Of a DNA stretch of 64,000 bases, positions 32,111 to 43,382 are shown piece after piece. The notes beneath the pieces were generated by a model. It did no database searches, had not been told where the DNA came from, and saw nothing but the letters and a program-made list of their open reading frames with translations. The DNA comes from Thereva unica (Eukaryota; Arthropoda; Insecta; Diptera; Therevidae). Both the position numbers and the translations under genes were made by a program. The stretch lies in assembly GCA_949987705.1 (NCBI GenBank), contig CATLJY010000133.1, positions 1 through 64,000 of the forward strand. Direction: 5' to 3'. How positions within the stretch are numbered: position 1 is the stretch's first letter; each line of letters opens with the position of its first letter.

Positions 32111-32248
32111 CGTAAGCTTACTTAAAACTAAATCTATTACTAAGTAAAAACTATATCTAATCCTATCTAAGCCCTAAGCTAATCGTTAAGTCTAAATTAC
32201 AAGCTAAACTAGTCTATATCTAATAATTTAAGGGCGAATACGCAATAA

Positions 32249-33523
32249 TTAGTCGCCCAACCACCAGTACAATGAGTAGACGTTGGCGGCATCTCTTTTA
32301 TCTCTTTCTGAGATTCTGGTACTGAACCTCAAGAGCTCCTGAACATTCCCATCCTCTTCAGTATAGGTATATCGCTTGTCACACGCCCTGCGATGCAAGT
32401 GGTAGAAGAGAGGCACCCCCGATCTATCTTGGACCAATCTTTTTGAATCCAGGTACACAAATGTCTCTGGAGAAATAAAGACGCGTTCACAAGCTGTTTT
32501 GTGGTATCTCGCGTTCGGGTAGAACGCTCCCCGAATGAGAGGATTTTCGCTCTCCGTCGCTCTTGCAATATGACCTCGAATCAACTTGATTATGAAGTTG
32601 TCGATCCTATTAACAGATGCCTTATCGTAAAGAACATTGTTGGCGTGAAACTTCGTGAAGCCAGATTCGGGTGTCCGATACAACCTTAAGCACGCCCGTA
32701 AGCATTGTCTTTCGAAAACCCGAAGCTTTTCCATATAAAAAGGAGATATGTTGAACCACACTGGGCAACCATAAGTTAACATCGGTCTGACCATGGCTTG
32801 GTAGCAGATTACCTTTACACGAGAGCTTATGTGTCTGCTATAAAAAAGCCTTTTAGTCATGTGAAACGCCTTGTTTGCCTTGTCAAGAGCAGCACTTACA
32901 TTTCTGTTGAAATACAAGTACTGATCCAGCCAAAGCCCAAGGTATTTCACTTCCGATTTCCTTTCTAATGCTTGTCCAGCATTGTTCGAAATTTTAAAAG
33001 TTTTCCAGTTCCTCTGTACATCGTAGGAAGCTCTTTTTAGAACAGTACGAAAGAGGATCGATTCGCATTTGCTGACATTGATCTTCAACTTCCAATCATC
33101 GCTATAGCGTTCGATTGTTTCGAAGTCACGTTGTAGGAGCGTCTGGATCACTCCAATCTTCGGCCCCGTCCTGTACACAATCAGGTCATCCGCATACGCC
33201 AAAGCGAAGCGGAGTGAACCAATTAGGTCACTCGTAAAGATATTAAATAAGAGCGGCGAGTTCACCGCACCCTGTTGCAGACCATTTTTAATGTCAAAGA
33301 CCCTACTGGAAGTGAAGTTGCCACTTTTGACGACGAACTTCTTCTTTGAGATCATATTATAAATCGTGTATAGCTGGGGTCCTGACATGCCGAGTCTGAC
33401 CAGTTTGTAGAGAAGACCTTGGATCCATACTGTATCGAATGCCTTCTCAAAATCGATCAGGCATGCTCCGGTACACTGGCCTTTCATGAAGTTCCAGTGT
33501 ATGTCCGATACCAATTTCGACAC
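32249..33523 (-). pseudogene. Non-LTR reverse transcriptase, C-terminal part
   Basis: 424 codons. RT motifs: LIDFEKAFDTVW (motif A), GLQQGAVNSPLLFN (motif B), and FALAYADDLIVY with the catalytic YADD (motif C), then the thumb and a C-terminal domain (MVRPMLTYGCPVWF, YTEEDGNVQELLRFST). No RNase H domain is apparent. It is shifted one frame from the upstream segment, with the break near 33580 in a run of A. Confidence 0.92.
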
Positions 33524-33573
33524 GGCATGAATAGTGTCATGCCCTGCCCGGAATCCGAATTGGTTATCGGGAA

Positions 33574-34529
33574 TTATCTTTTTTCCTCAACCCATTTGGA
33601 TAATGATCTATTAATCACTATTTCAAACACCTTGCTGATATTCGGAAGCAAACTAATTGACCGAAGATTAGCAGGGTTACTTTTATCTTTACCCTTTTTG
33701 GGTATTGGGTACACCACTGCCGTCTTCCAGTGTCCTGGAAAATGGGCGTTGTTTAACGCGTTGTTAAACAAAGTGGTGTATATGTCTATGGCTACCAGGG
33801 GCAAATTCTTTAGCACGATGTTTGGGATACCATCCACCCCGGACGACTTCTTATTGTTTAGGTGGTAAAATATTAATAGGAGATCAATTTTTCTAATGAA
33901 AGTAGAATTTAGTTGGGCCACGGGAATATCATTCGCTGGGCAGTCTTCACTGAATTCGATGATTGATCGATTCTCAGATTTCCAAGCTTCAATTTCATTA
34001 GATAATCTGAAATGGTTAAGTAAGGCCCTATTCTCAAGGTCAAAATTCGCCCGAACACTGGTGTTCACCGAATAAATTCCTTGATAGAAGGACCCCACGA
34101 AATCCACCTTCTCCTGCTGGTAATTGTCACAGTAATTGTCTATGCGATTGATTTCTTCCGGATTCAAGCCCGCAGACCTCAATAGCTCTTCGTTAGACCG
34201 AGTCCGGGGGATGCGCAACTTGTCTAATCGATTATGGGTTTTGCTCCTAAAGATTTTATTTATCTGTGGGAACATGCTCGCGCTATTAGTTTGAATAGCA
34301 CGAATCTTGTTGTTCCAATACAGATTCACAGAATGTGAGTATTGTTGTTTCAATAGATGTTGGAGATTTTTCATAATCGATTTAAGAGTTACGATCTCCG
34401 GACTCGTTCGGTCTCGAAACTGGCGGTGAAGGGCTTTCAGTCTCGTCAACACTCGACTTTTGTGTTTGTGCAGTGCGTCGATCGTTGCATTCCTGTAGCA
34501 GTCCGTGCTGTTCTTTTTTTCGTTCTTGG
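33574..34529 (-). pseudogene. Non-LTR ORF2 middle part and N-terminal RT
   Basis: The authentic part begins where the foldback element ends. It has the EN-RT linker (residues about 20-240) and the first RT motifs (NNKKSSGVDGIPN, HWKTAVVYPIPKKGK, LRSISLLPNISKVFE). The ORF stops at 33574 owing to a frameshift. Residues upstream of 34529 in the open frame derive from the foldback repeat, not from the retrotransposon. Confidence 0.88.
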
Positions 34530-35237
34530 TATAGGGTAGAAATTTCTCAAGTGAGCTCATGATTTTCGACGTTGAAAACAAAATTAAAACCAAGCTGCAA
34601 AAAATAATCTACTTGGTAGTCTCAAGTCACGCCATGAATATTTTTGGAAAAAATTAATTTGTTTATGAATAATGGTGGATTGAATATTTTGGCATCGATT
34701 GATTGTAAAATTATTTTCTCGTAAACGATACGATGAAAATTATTGAAAATTTGGGAAAATGTTGTGAAATAAATACGATTTACTTTAGTGTGCGGAACAA
34801 CATAATAATTTATTATTGTTACTAATTTTTATCATTTTTTTATAAACAAATACTGATTTGGCCCTGTTCTCAATGCAATATTCGAAATTTTTTTCGAGGA
34901 GTGTAATCTATGAAGGATCACGATTAAAATACCGTTTCAAACTTTTTGTGATCGCTCTTCGGGTTGGTAAAAAATACTATTGTTTATAGTCCATTCAAAA
35001 CGCGAAGGGGTGTTCCAAAATAACACCGTTAAGAAAATCGAACCCTAAAGGTTTTTGGGTTCGCTGATCACGAAAATCGAGGTCCCGCGGTCCTAAAATT
35101 AGGGCGTCACCCCTAAAAATGCAAAAAACACCCCTTTTTAGGGGGTTTTCGCGATTTGTTCAGTAATAATGAAAACTAATGCGATGAAATGCACTTTTTT
35201 TAATACTTATTTGCGAAGGTGGTTGATTTATACTAAA

Positions 35238-38054
35238 CTAGCATAAAACCCGCGTGCCTTGCAACGCCTTTAAAAACTGTTTATTATGTGCGATGTTTTC
35301 CTTAAAAAAAAACCAACAAAAAAGTCAGCTGTTATTATCCCTAAAAAGGGTTTATTATAGTGCATTTTTTTAATAAATATGGTAAACAAATTACTGCGAA
35401 TATCACCTCTCCTCAACAAATCTGCAAGTTTTAAAGTAGATTGGCATGTATATGTCATCAAGAAAAGTGACATTTTAGGGTTTGACGAACGTTCGTTAAG
35501 TTTGTTCGCCTATTTACGTGGATGTAAGAAATTATGAAGCAATCACAAATGAATATTAAATAAAGTGAATTTCGAGTCATTCATTTCTACGTGATTATAG
35601 GGATGCACTGTCAAAATTTCAGCCCTTCAGCTTCAGAGGTTTGGGTTAACCCCATTTCATCCCCTTAGGGGATGAATTTCGAATACTCGCCTCTTAGTGG
35701 ATGTCCATGTCATTATAGGGATGCACTGTCCAAATTTCAACCCTGTAGTTCCAGTAGTTTGGTAAACCAAATTTTACCCCTTTAGGGGATGAATTTCGAA
35801 AAATCGCTTCTTAGTAAATGTCCACGATGCACTGTCAAAATTTCAGCCGTTTAGCTCCAGCGGTTTGGCTTAACCCCATTTAACCCCCTTAGGGGATAAA
35901 TTTCAATCGTCCCTAAGTGGATGCCCACGTCATTGTAGTGATGCACGGTCAAAATTAGAGCCCTCCAGCTTCAGCGGTGTGGGTTAATCCCATTTCACCC
36001 CATTAGGGGATAAATTTCGAAAAATCGCTTCTTAGTGGATGTCCACGTCATTAAGGGGATGCACTGTCAAAATTTCAGCCCTATAGCTCCAGCGGTTTGG
36101 ATAAACCCCATTTCACCCCCTTCGGGGATGAATTTCGAAAAATCGCTTTATAGTGGATGTCCACTCCATTATAGAGATGCACTGTCCAAATTTCAGCCCT
36201 ATAGCTTTAGCGGTTTGTAAAAACCCCATTTCACACCCTTAGGGTATGAATTTCGAAAAATCGCTCTTTAGTGGATGTAAACGTCATTATAGGGATGCTC
36301 TGTCAAAATTTCAGCCGTATAGCTTTACAGGTTTGTATAAACCCCATTTCACACCCTTAGGGGATGAATTTCGAAAAATCGCTCTTTAGTGGATGTCCAC
36401 GTCATTATAGGGATGCACTGTTAAAATTTCAATTCTATAGCTCCAGCGGTTTGGATAAACCCTATTTCACCCCCTTAAGGGATGAATTTCGAAAAATTGC
36501 TTTATAGTGGATGTCCACGCCATTATAGAGATGCACTGTCAAAATTTTAGCCCTATAGCTTCAACGGTTTGGATAAACCCCTTTTCACCCCCTTAGGGAA
36601 TGAATTTCGAAAAATCGCTTTTTAGTAGATGTAAACGTCATTATAGGGGTGCACTGTCAAACTTTCAGCCCTATAACTCCAGCGGTTTGGGTAAACCCGC
36701 TTAGGGGATGAATTTCGAAAAATCGCTTCTTAGTGGATGTCCACGCCATTATAGGGATGCACTGTCAAAATTTCAGCCCTATAGCTCCAAAGGTTTGGAT
36801 AAACCCCATTTCTCCCCCTTAGGGGATGAATTTCGAAAAATCGTTTCTTAGTGGATGACCACGCCATTATAGGAATGCATTGTCAAAATTTCAGCCCTAT
36901 AGCTCCAACGGTTTGGATAAACCCCATTTCACCCCCTTAGGGGATGAATTTCGAAAAATCGCTTCTTAGTGGATGTCCACGCCATTATAGGGATGCACTG
37001 TCAAAATTTCAGCCCTATAGCTCCAGCGGTTTGGGTAAACCCCATTTCACCCCCTTAGGGGATGAATTTCGAAAAATCGTTTCTTAGTGGATGTCCACGC
37101 CATTATAGGGATGCACTGTCAAAATTTCAGCCCTATAGCTCCAACGGTTTGGGTAAACCCCATTTCACCCCCTTAGGGGATGAATTTCGAAAAATCGCTT
37201 CTTAGTGGATGTCCACGCCATTATAGGGATGCACTGTCAAAATTTCAGCCCTATAGCTCCAGCGGTTTGGGTAAACCCCATTTCACCCCCTTAGGGGATG
37301 AATTTCGAAAAATCGCTTCTTAGTGAATGTCCACGCCATTATAGGGATGCACTGTCAAAATTTCAGCCCTATAGCTCCAACGGTTTGGATAAACCCCATT
37401 TCACCCCTTAGGGGATGAATTTCGAAAAATCGCTTCTTAGTGGATGTCCACGCCATTATAGGGATGCACTGTCAAAATTTCAGCCCTATAGCTCCAGCGG
37501 TTTGGGTAAACCCCATTTCACCCCCTTAGGGGATGAATTTCGAAAAATCGCTTCTTAGTGGATGTCCACGCCATTATAGGGATGCACTGTCAAAATTTCA
37601 GCCCTATAGCTCCAGCGGTTTGGGTAAACCCCATTTCACCCCCTTAGGGGATGAATTTCGAAAAATCGCTTCTTAGTGGATGTCCACGCCATTATAGGGA
37701 TGCACTGTCAAAATTTCAGCCCTATAGCTCCAACGGTTTGGATAAACCCCATTTCACCCCCTTAGGGGATGAATTTCGAAAAATCGCTTCTTAGTGGATG
37801 TCCACGCCATTATAGGGATGCACTGTCAAAATTTCAGCCCTTTAGCTCTAGCGGTTTAAGTTGTGCGTTGTCTGTCAGTCAGTTACTTTTTATACAATAG
37901 AAAAAAATCCCCTTGCAACTTATTGAATCCCATTTCACCCCCTTCAACCCTTTTGTTCTCTATAAAAAGTAGCCTATGTCCGTCTCCAAGGTCTAAACTA
38001 TGTCTGTTGCAAATTTCATCAAAATCGGTTTAGTGGTTTAGGCGTGAAAGCGTA

Positions 38055-38127
<73 letters not shown>

Positions 38128-38158
38128 GTTACTTTCGCATTTATAATATTAGTAAGGA
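35238..38158 (-). mobile_element. Non-autonomous Helitron with 118-bp minisatellite, copy 2
   Basis: Same termini, hairpin, (GACA)n tract and array as copy 1 (24161-27073). It interrupts the left arm of the foldback-like element. The intact right arm shows the undisturbed sequence, where A and T directly adjoin at the insertion point, proving a clean A/T insertion without duplication. By eye it is about 99 percent identical to the other copies; differences include GGGGATG preceded by TTC rather than TTA near 36122. Confidence 0.94.
35600..37860. repeat. 118-bp minisatellite array in Helitron copy 2
   Basis: Same order of unit variants as in copies 1 and 3, including the shortened unit near 36700 and the C-short unit near 37406. 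Confidence 0.93.
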
Positions 38159-39332
38159 TTAAGGCGAACTGTATGGTAAGGGGTACCCCTAAGGTTTAAC
38201 TCCTTCAAGAGGGTTAACAATTTTCCAAATGTTTTAATAATATTTCATTAAATATAAAATTTTAATGCAAAGCAATAAATTTCAATTTGTTCCAATTACA
38301 ATTTTAATGTGGGGGTAGTTTTACCCCATTAAGAGTTGAAAAAATTAATTTGCTGATAATACCTTTTGAGCCAAATTTCAAACAAAAAGCAAAAAAAAAT
38401 GTTGCAATTTTTTTATATTAAGTTGTTTTTATTATAGGTAAAAGGGGTAGTTTTAACCCCTTAAGGGTTGAAAATAATGTATTTTTGCCTGACAGTACGC
38501 CCAGAATCGAATTTGAAGCATAAACTTGAAAAAAAAAAATTAAATAAAAATGTTTACAATTTTTGCCATTTTTGGCCGATTTTGGGGTAGTTTAAACCCT
38601 TTAGGAGTACCCCTTACCATAAAGTTCACCTTAATTTAGTATAAATCAACCACCTTCGCAAATAAATATTAAAAAAAGTGCATTTCATCGGATTAGTTTT
38701 CATTATTACTGAAGTAATCGCGAAAAACCCCTAAAAAGGGGTGTTTTTTGCATTTTTAGGGGTGGCGCCCTAATTTTAGGACCGCGGGACCTCGATTTTC
38801 GTGATCAGCGAACCCAAAAACCTTTAGGGTTCGATTTTCTTAACGGTGTTATTTTGGAACACCCCTTCGCGTTTTGAATGGACTATAAACAATAGTATTT
38901 TTTACCAACCCGAAGAGCGATCACAAAAAGTTTGAAACGGTATTTTAATCGTGATCCTTCATAGATTACACTCCTCGAAAAAAATTTCGAATATTGCATT
39001 GAGAACAGGGCCAAATCAGTATTTGTTTATAAAAAAATGATAAAAATTAGTAACAATAATAAATTATTATGTTGTTCCGCACACTAAAGTAAATCGTATT
39101 TATTTCACAACATTTTCCCAAATTTTCAATAATTTTCATCGTATCGTTTACGAGAAAATAATTTTACAATCAATCGATGCCAAAATATTCAATCCACCAT
39201 TATTCATAAACAAATTAATTTTTTCCAAAAATATTCATGGCGTGACTTGAGACTACCAAGTAGATTATTTTTTGCAGCTTGGTTTTAATTTTGTTTTCAA
39301 CGTCGAAAATCATGAGCTCACTTGAGAAATTT

Positions 39333-39933
39333 CTACCCTATAGTCTTATCCATCGTCTGTATGATGAGATTGTCCATATTTTTGAGATATGAATCAATAT
39401 CATTGTTGGTTAGATTCCTGGTCGTTGGAGGTAGCAGTCTGGTATTCTGTATTGCCCTTTCCATAGCCTTCTCGAATTTTGGCCAGTGCATCTTTTGGTA
39501 TGCAAAAGGGTGCACTTCGCAATATTCTAGAAGTTCTACGGAATCGTCAGGGACTTGTACTGTTATTTCAAGTCCATAATGGTCGCTGTCGTAGGGCACT
39601 GTTGTTAAGCAGTTTGTCTCGTTCGTATTTATCCCTGGTAGCCCCATCCGAGGCATAAATCCCATCTAGCAGGCATAAATCCAGAAACGACCCACCGCCT
39701 GGGTATGATGGTATGCCTGTAGCGAGAAGGTTAATTTTTTGCTGAATTCTATTTTGGACTAACCAGTCATTCAGTTGGCTGCCCCTGGTATTAGCTGTTT
39801 GGTTTCCCCATGCCGCATGACGTGCGTTTAAATCTCCGGCCAATAAGTAGAAATTTTGCTCCGACTCCAGTTGAAGCGTTTGAAAGAGCAAGTTCAATTC
39901 CTCTATAAGATTCGTTCTCCTCCTCTCGACCAC
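39333..39933 (-). pseudogene. Non-LTR endonuclease, C-terminal part
   Basis: Apurinic-type EN with YLLAGDLNARHAAWGN (39810-39860) and, after a frameshift near 39660, PYDSDHYGLEI, the DH motif of the active site. C-terminus MDKTI ends at the foldback insertion. The 121-codon and 110-codon open segments overlap in two frames. N-terminal EN residues are absent. Confidence 0.85.
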
Positions 39934-40608
39934 CGAGTCCTTACACCTTACTCTTCCTTTATGACATATAGAACACTTGCGAACAAATTTATAGGTTGTG
40001 TTACTATTTGGTTACTAGCTGGTGATGTTGGAATATGATTACAATCGTTGTAGCCTTTCAATACGTTTCACACTGATATATCCGTTTCTCTGGTTTTCTA
40101 CCTGGCTATCCGAACTCATTTTATTCAAATTTTTGGTTAAACACTGGTCTTATGCGAATAAAACTTCCTTTCATTATAGACTTATTGGCGGTTTAATTTT
40201 ATCGGCTCAGTATTAATGTCACTTAGATAATTATTCGTTTAGACTGTACCCGGTTTTGATACCGTTAAACCGGTCACGTTGTCCGTTTAGAACCGTTACA
40301 TTTACCGTTGATAACACTTTTCGCGACCGTTAGAAATTGGCTTTTTAACGCGGAAATTAACTGATTCAACCTTTAAGCATTTCCCGATGATTCCTTTCAC
40401 TTTTTGTTGTGTTTCAGTTTTCGATTTCACACTACTTTAGGCACAGATTTAGCTTTGAGTTCAGCTTTCACGTTAGATTTTATAAATTTAGTTTTTCAGA
40501 TTTCACAAATATTAGCTTATTAGATTTCAAAAAGAAGTTTTTGCGTTCATAATATATTTCGTTCATAATATATTTAAGTCTTACAATATTTCCCGCTGTT
40601 TCTTAATA
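39934..40608 (-). other. Leader of the LARD-like element
   Basis: No gene. Lies between the primer binding site and the truncated non-LTR element. Sequence is AT-rich with scattered TTTAG/TTTCAG motifs. Confidence 0.5.
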
Positions 40609-40625
40609 TCCGGCTTGAAGGACCA
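40609..40625 (-). other. Primer binding site, tRNA-Tyr type, one mismatch
   Basis: Minus strand TGGTCCTTCAAGCCGGA, directly against the LTR. Differs at one base from the primer binding site of the BEL/Pao element at 13137. Confidence 0.8.
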
Positions 40626-41707
40626 TGTTTCGATAGCAGTAGTTGTGGTAGATTTTCGAAGCTAAAATAAATCCTGACGGCAATTTAAATCCCACAAAAA
40701 AAAAATAAATAAAAGGAATAATAAAATAAAATTCTGACATGGAATCGAACTCGGTTCGCCCAGTCGTCAGTCCACTACTTCTGCTGTGTGCTAAGCTGCT
40801 TCATTACCAAAGGCGTTCAAAAAACTCAATTCAAATCCGTTGGCATCGTACATTTCCCTAATTACTTCAAACACTTCTAAGACCTTCACTCCACTTCACA
40901 TACTCGGACAAACAACAACAAGATAAAGAATATGATTTCCTCGTTATAATAATAAGTTTTATTTCCAACATATAAATCAAAAATATATTTTTTCTTCAAC
41001 TCTAACCTTTAAATTATTAGTTATAATTTTACTATTTTATCGCACTCACCAGGGATATGTATTGTATGGTTGATCGCCAAGAGAAAAGTGAGTTCTACCG
41101 TCTCTACCTTTTCACTTGATCCCCTCGGTTCCTTAACTTTCTTGTACATATCAACCGTTTTTCTTCTGGAAAAATAGCTGTAGCTTACGATTGATATATC
41201 CGAGGTGAAGTCGGGTCTTTGCGGGGTGGAGCATACTTTCGTTTCTTTAGTGAAGATTCTTACCAGTTTGTGGATCTTATTAATCGAAGATCCAATGTGG
41301 TGAGTTTTCTTCAAGCCACTTTTTTAATTTAATGCATTGTCGTTCTGCCGAATGACATTTACATATTCATAGTGACCAAAATAATGGGCAGTGAATATTG
41401 TGTATACGAAGTTTCAATATCCTTGGTAAGTACGATTTTTTCTAGTTATACAATATAATATATAATATAATATTTATCTAGTTATACAATATAATATATG
41501 ATATATGTAATATAGGTACAATAATAGAAACTATTTAAACTTTCTTTTATTTCAGTGTTTCTTATTTTGCTGATGATCTTCCAAATGAAGTAAGATGACC
41601 CAAATTAATGCTGTGGTGTCGTTGACCCCAGGTAATTGATTCCCTTTTGAATTCATGTTTTGCTTGTTGATGTTCTTTTTCTTTTCAGGTCCTCTGTTCA
41701 CCGAACA
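40626..41707 (-). repeat. Right (5') LTR of the LARD-like element
   Basis: 1082 bp, uninterrupted; the counterpart of 19724-20587 plus 28495-28706. It carries the empty Harbinger site at 41493-41495. No ORF with a recognised domain. Confidence 0.9.
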
Positions 41708-42340
41708 TATTATTATAAGAAAGTGTGAATGCATATATATAACAACAACATAGAGCTCTATCTTTTAATCCTCTTGAATAGTATAGACTGTATAAAAAAG
41801 AGCCCATCTTTTAATCCTCCTGAATAGTATAGGCTGTATTAAAAAATGCCCATGACCAAAGACCTATTATAATAACAAACGATGATACTAGAAGAATTGA
41901 TACTTTACGTCTCCATATTATTATAAGAAAGGGTGACTGCATAGACATAACCAAAATTCCTTTTCCTGTACATTTATTTTCTCCTGTTATTCCTATTCTT
42001 AAAATCTTGTTAAATTGTTTTTTTCTGACTGCTGCAGTTTTTCTCCTCAGGTTTTTAAAGGCAATTATTCCAGCCGCGACGGCACAGAAGGCACACAAAC
42101 ACAAATTTACTTTTTCAATTCACTGTTTATGTTTTATGCTGAGAGTTTTTTGTTAGCAAATCCCCGAATTTTTCATATTTAATTCAATAGAACTGTATTT
42201 ATTCCTAACCAACGACATCATATAAGTTCTAATTGCAACCAAAAATTCACCCGGACTGAAACAAACTCCGAATAAACTACAAACTCCGCCTGACTCAAAC
42301 TCTAGCAACTGACTATCTAATTTTTCTTTCCTGTTTTTTT
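41708..42340. repeat. Host tandem units flanking the LARD-like element
   Basis: A unit containing AATCCTCTTGAATAGTATAG and CAAACGATGATACTAGAAG recurs at 19600-19720 and twice, partly, in 41755-41940. The second copy contains the uninterrupted target of the 22-kb element. No gene found in 41940-42340; the 97-codon and 88-codon minus-strand ORFs there show no family features. Confidence 0.65.
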
Positions 42341-42456
42341 TTAACTTCCCAGTATAGGAAGTTATTGTAATCGGTCCGAAAATCGAAATCGAAAATTTCA
42401 ACGTATTTTCATCTTTCAAGGTCCCAGTAGCATTTTAAGCAAAAAATTGGGAGGAA

Positions 42457-42495
<39 letters not shown>

Positions 42496-43337
42496 TACGG
42501 ATGTGGTCATTTTTTCCTGCACGATAACGCGCGAACCAAAACTGATATCTTCGTTGAGATGTCGTTCGAAGCGTATTAACCAAAATATGACCTGAAAAGA
42601 TTTTCATGACATTCGGTCCAGCCGTTTTTTTGTTTAAGCGACGTTAGTGATTTTTGTACCTGCACGATATCGCCCGAACCACGAAAGATATTGACTTACT
42701 TGAGGTGCCGTTCGAAGCGTATTAGCGACAATATAATCTGGAAAGATTTTTATAGTATTCGGTCCAGCGGTTTTTTGGTTTAAATGACTTAAGTGATTTT
42801 TGTACCTGCACGATATCGCGCGAACTATTAAAAATATCGACTTAGTTGAGGCGCCGTTCGAAAAGTATTAACCAAAATATGATCTGAAAAGATTTTCATA
42901 AAATTCGGTCGAGCCGTTTTTTTATTTAAGCGGTATAAGTAATTTTTGTACCTGCACGATATGGCCCGAACCACAAAAGATATTGACTTACTTGAGGTGC
43001 CGTTCGAAGCGTATTAGCGACAATATATTCTGAAAAGATTTTTATAATATTCGGTCCAGCGGTTTTTTGGTTTAAATGACTCAAGTGATTTTTGTACCTG
43101 CACGATACGGCGCGAACTAAAAACTATATCGACTTCATTGAGGTGCCGAAACACATTAATACCTAATTTTAGCGAAAATATTGATAAACAATTGTGACGA
43201 ATTCTCGGTATTATACATATATTCTATATTGCCTATTGTTCATTTATTATTAAAATATCCAATCATATATACAACAACCATCATACTGCGAAGTTGATCG
43301 TGTGGACCGAAAGGGTCGAACCCACATCCCAACTAGT
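42341..43337 (-). repeat. Inverted second copy of the 146-bp tandem-repeat element
   Basis: Reverse complement of 22356-23404, with the same inverted repeats (one mismatch), microsatellite and tandem units. Unit markers are at 42518, 42661, 42807, 42953 and 43099, i.e. 143 then 146 three times. Confidence 0.87.
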
Positions 43338-43382
43338 TGTTTTTCTATTCACCGCCTACTTTTTGGATCCGAACAACTTCTA

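Larger units (their letters stand above)
34534..39338. mobile_element. Long-inverted-repeat (foldback-like) DNA element, TATA target duplication
   Basis: Begins GGGTAGAAATTTCTC and ends with its reverse complement. The arms are about 745 bases: 34534-35237 plus 38159-38203, and about 38592-39338. A loop of roughly 390 bases (38204-38591) lies between. TATA flanks it at 34530-34533 and 39339-39342, and removing one copy restores the retrotransposon reading frame. No transposase. A Helitron sits in the left arm. A GGG start, long arms and 4-bp duplication would fit a Sola-type non-autonomous element, but this is a guess. Confidence 0.88.
31500..39933 (-). mobile_element. 5'-truncated non-LTR retrotransposon (Jockey/I-like), interrupted
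   Basis: ORF2 pieces are EN (39333-39933) and RT (32249-34529), on the minus strand, with a 3' region reaching an AATAAA near 31508. The EN lacks its N-terminus, so the element is 5'-truncated near 39933. It is split by a foldback-like DNA element (34534-39338) with a TATA target duplication. It sits inside the internal region of the LARD-like element. Confidence 0.88.
19724..41707 (-). mobile_element. Large LTR element (LARD-like, tRNA-Tyr PBS) inflated by nested insertions
   Basis: LTRs of about 1.08 kb lie at 19724-28706 (split by a Harbinger) and 40626-41707, both TGTTCGGTG...CGAAACA on the minus strand. A polypurine tract (28707-28720) sits beside the left LTR and a primer binding site (40609-40625) beside the right one. 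TATT flanks both ends, and an uninterrupted copy of the target lies at 41861-41940. The native internal sequence (28721-31500 plus 39934-40608) has no recognisable gag or pol, so it is non-autonomous. The tRNA-Tyr primer suggests a BEL/Pao relative. Confidence 0.85.

Noticed and set aside
36035..36220. 61-codon ORF inside the minisatellite
   Set aside because: Produced by the repeat unit itself; stops appear in neighbouring units.
42153..42419. 88-codon minus-strand ORF (and 97 codons at 41811-42104)
   Set aside because: Includes part of the tandem-repeat element end and host repeat units; no recognisable protein features.
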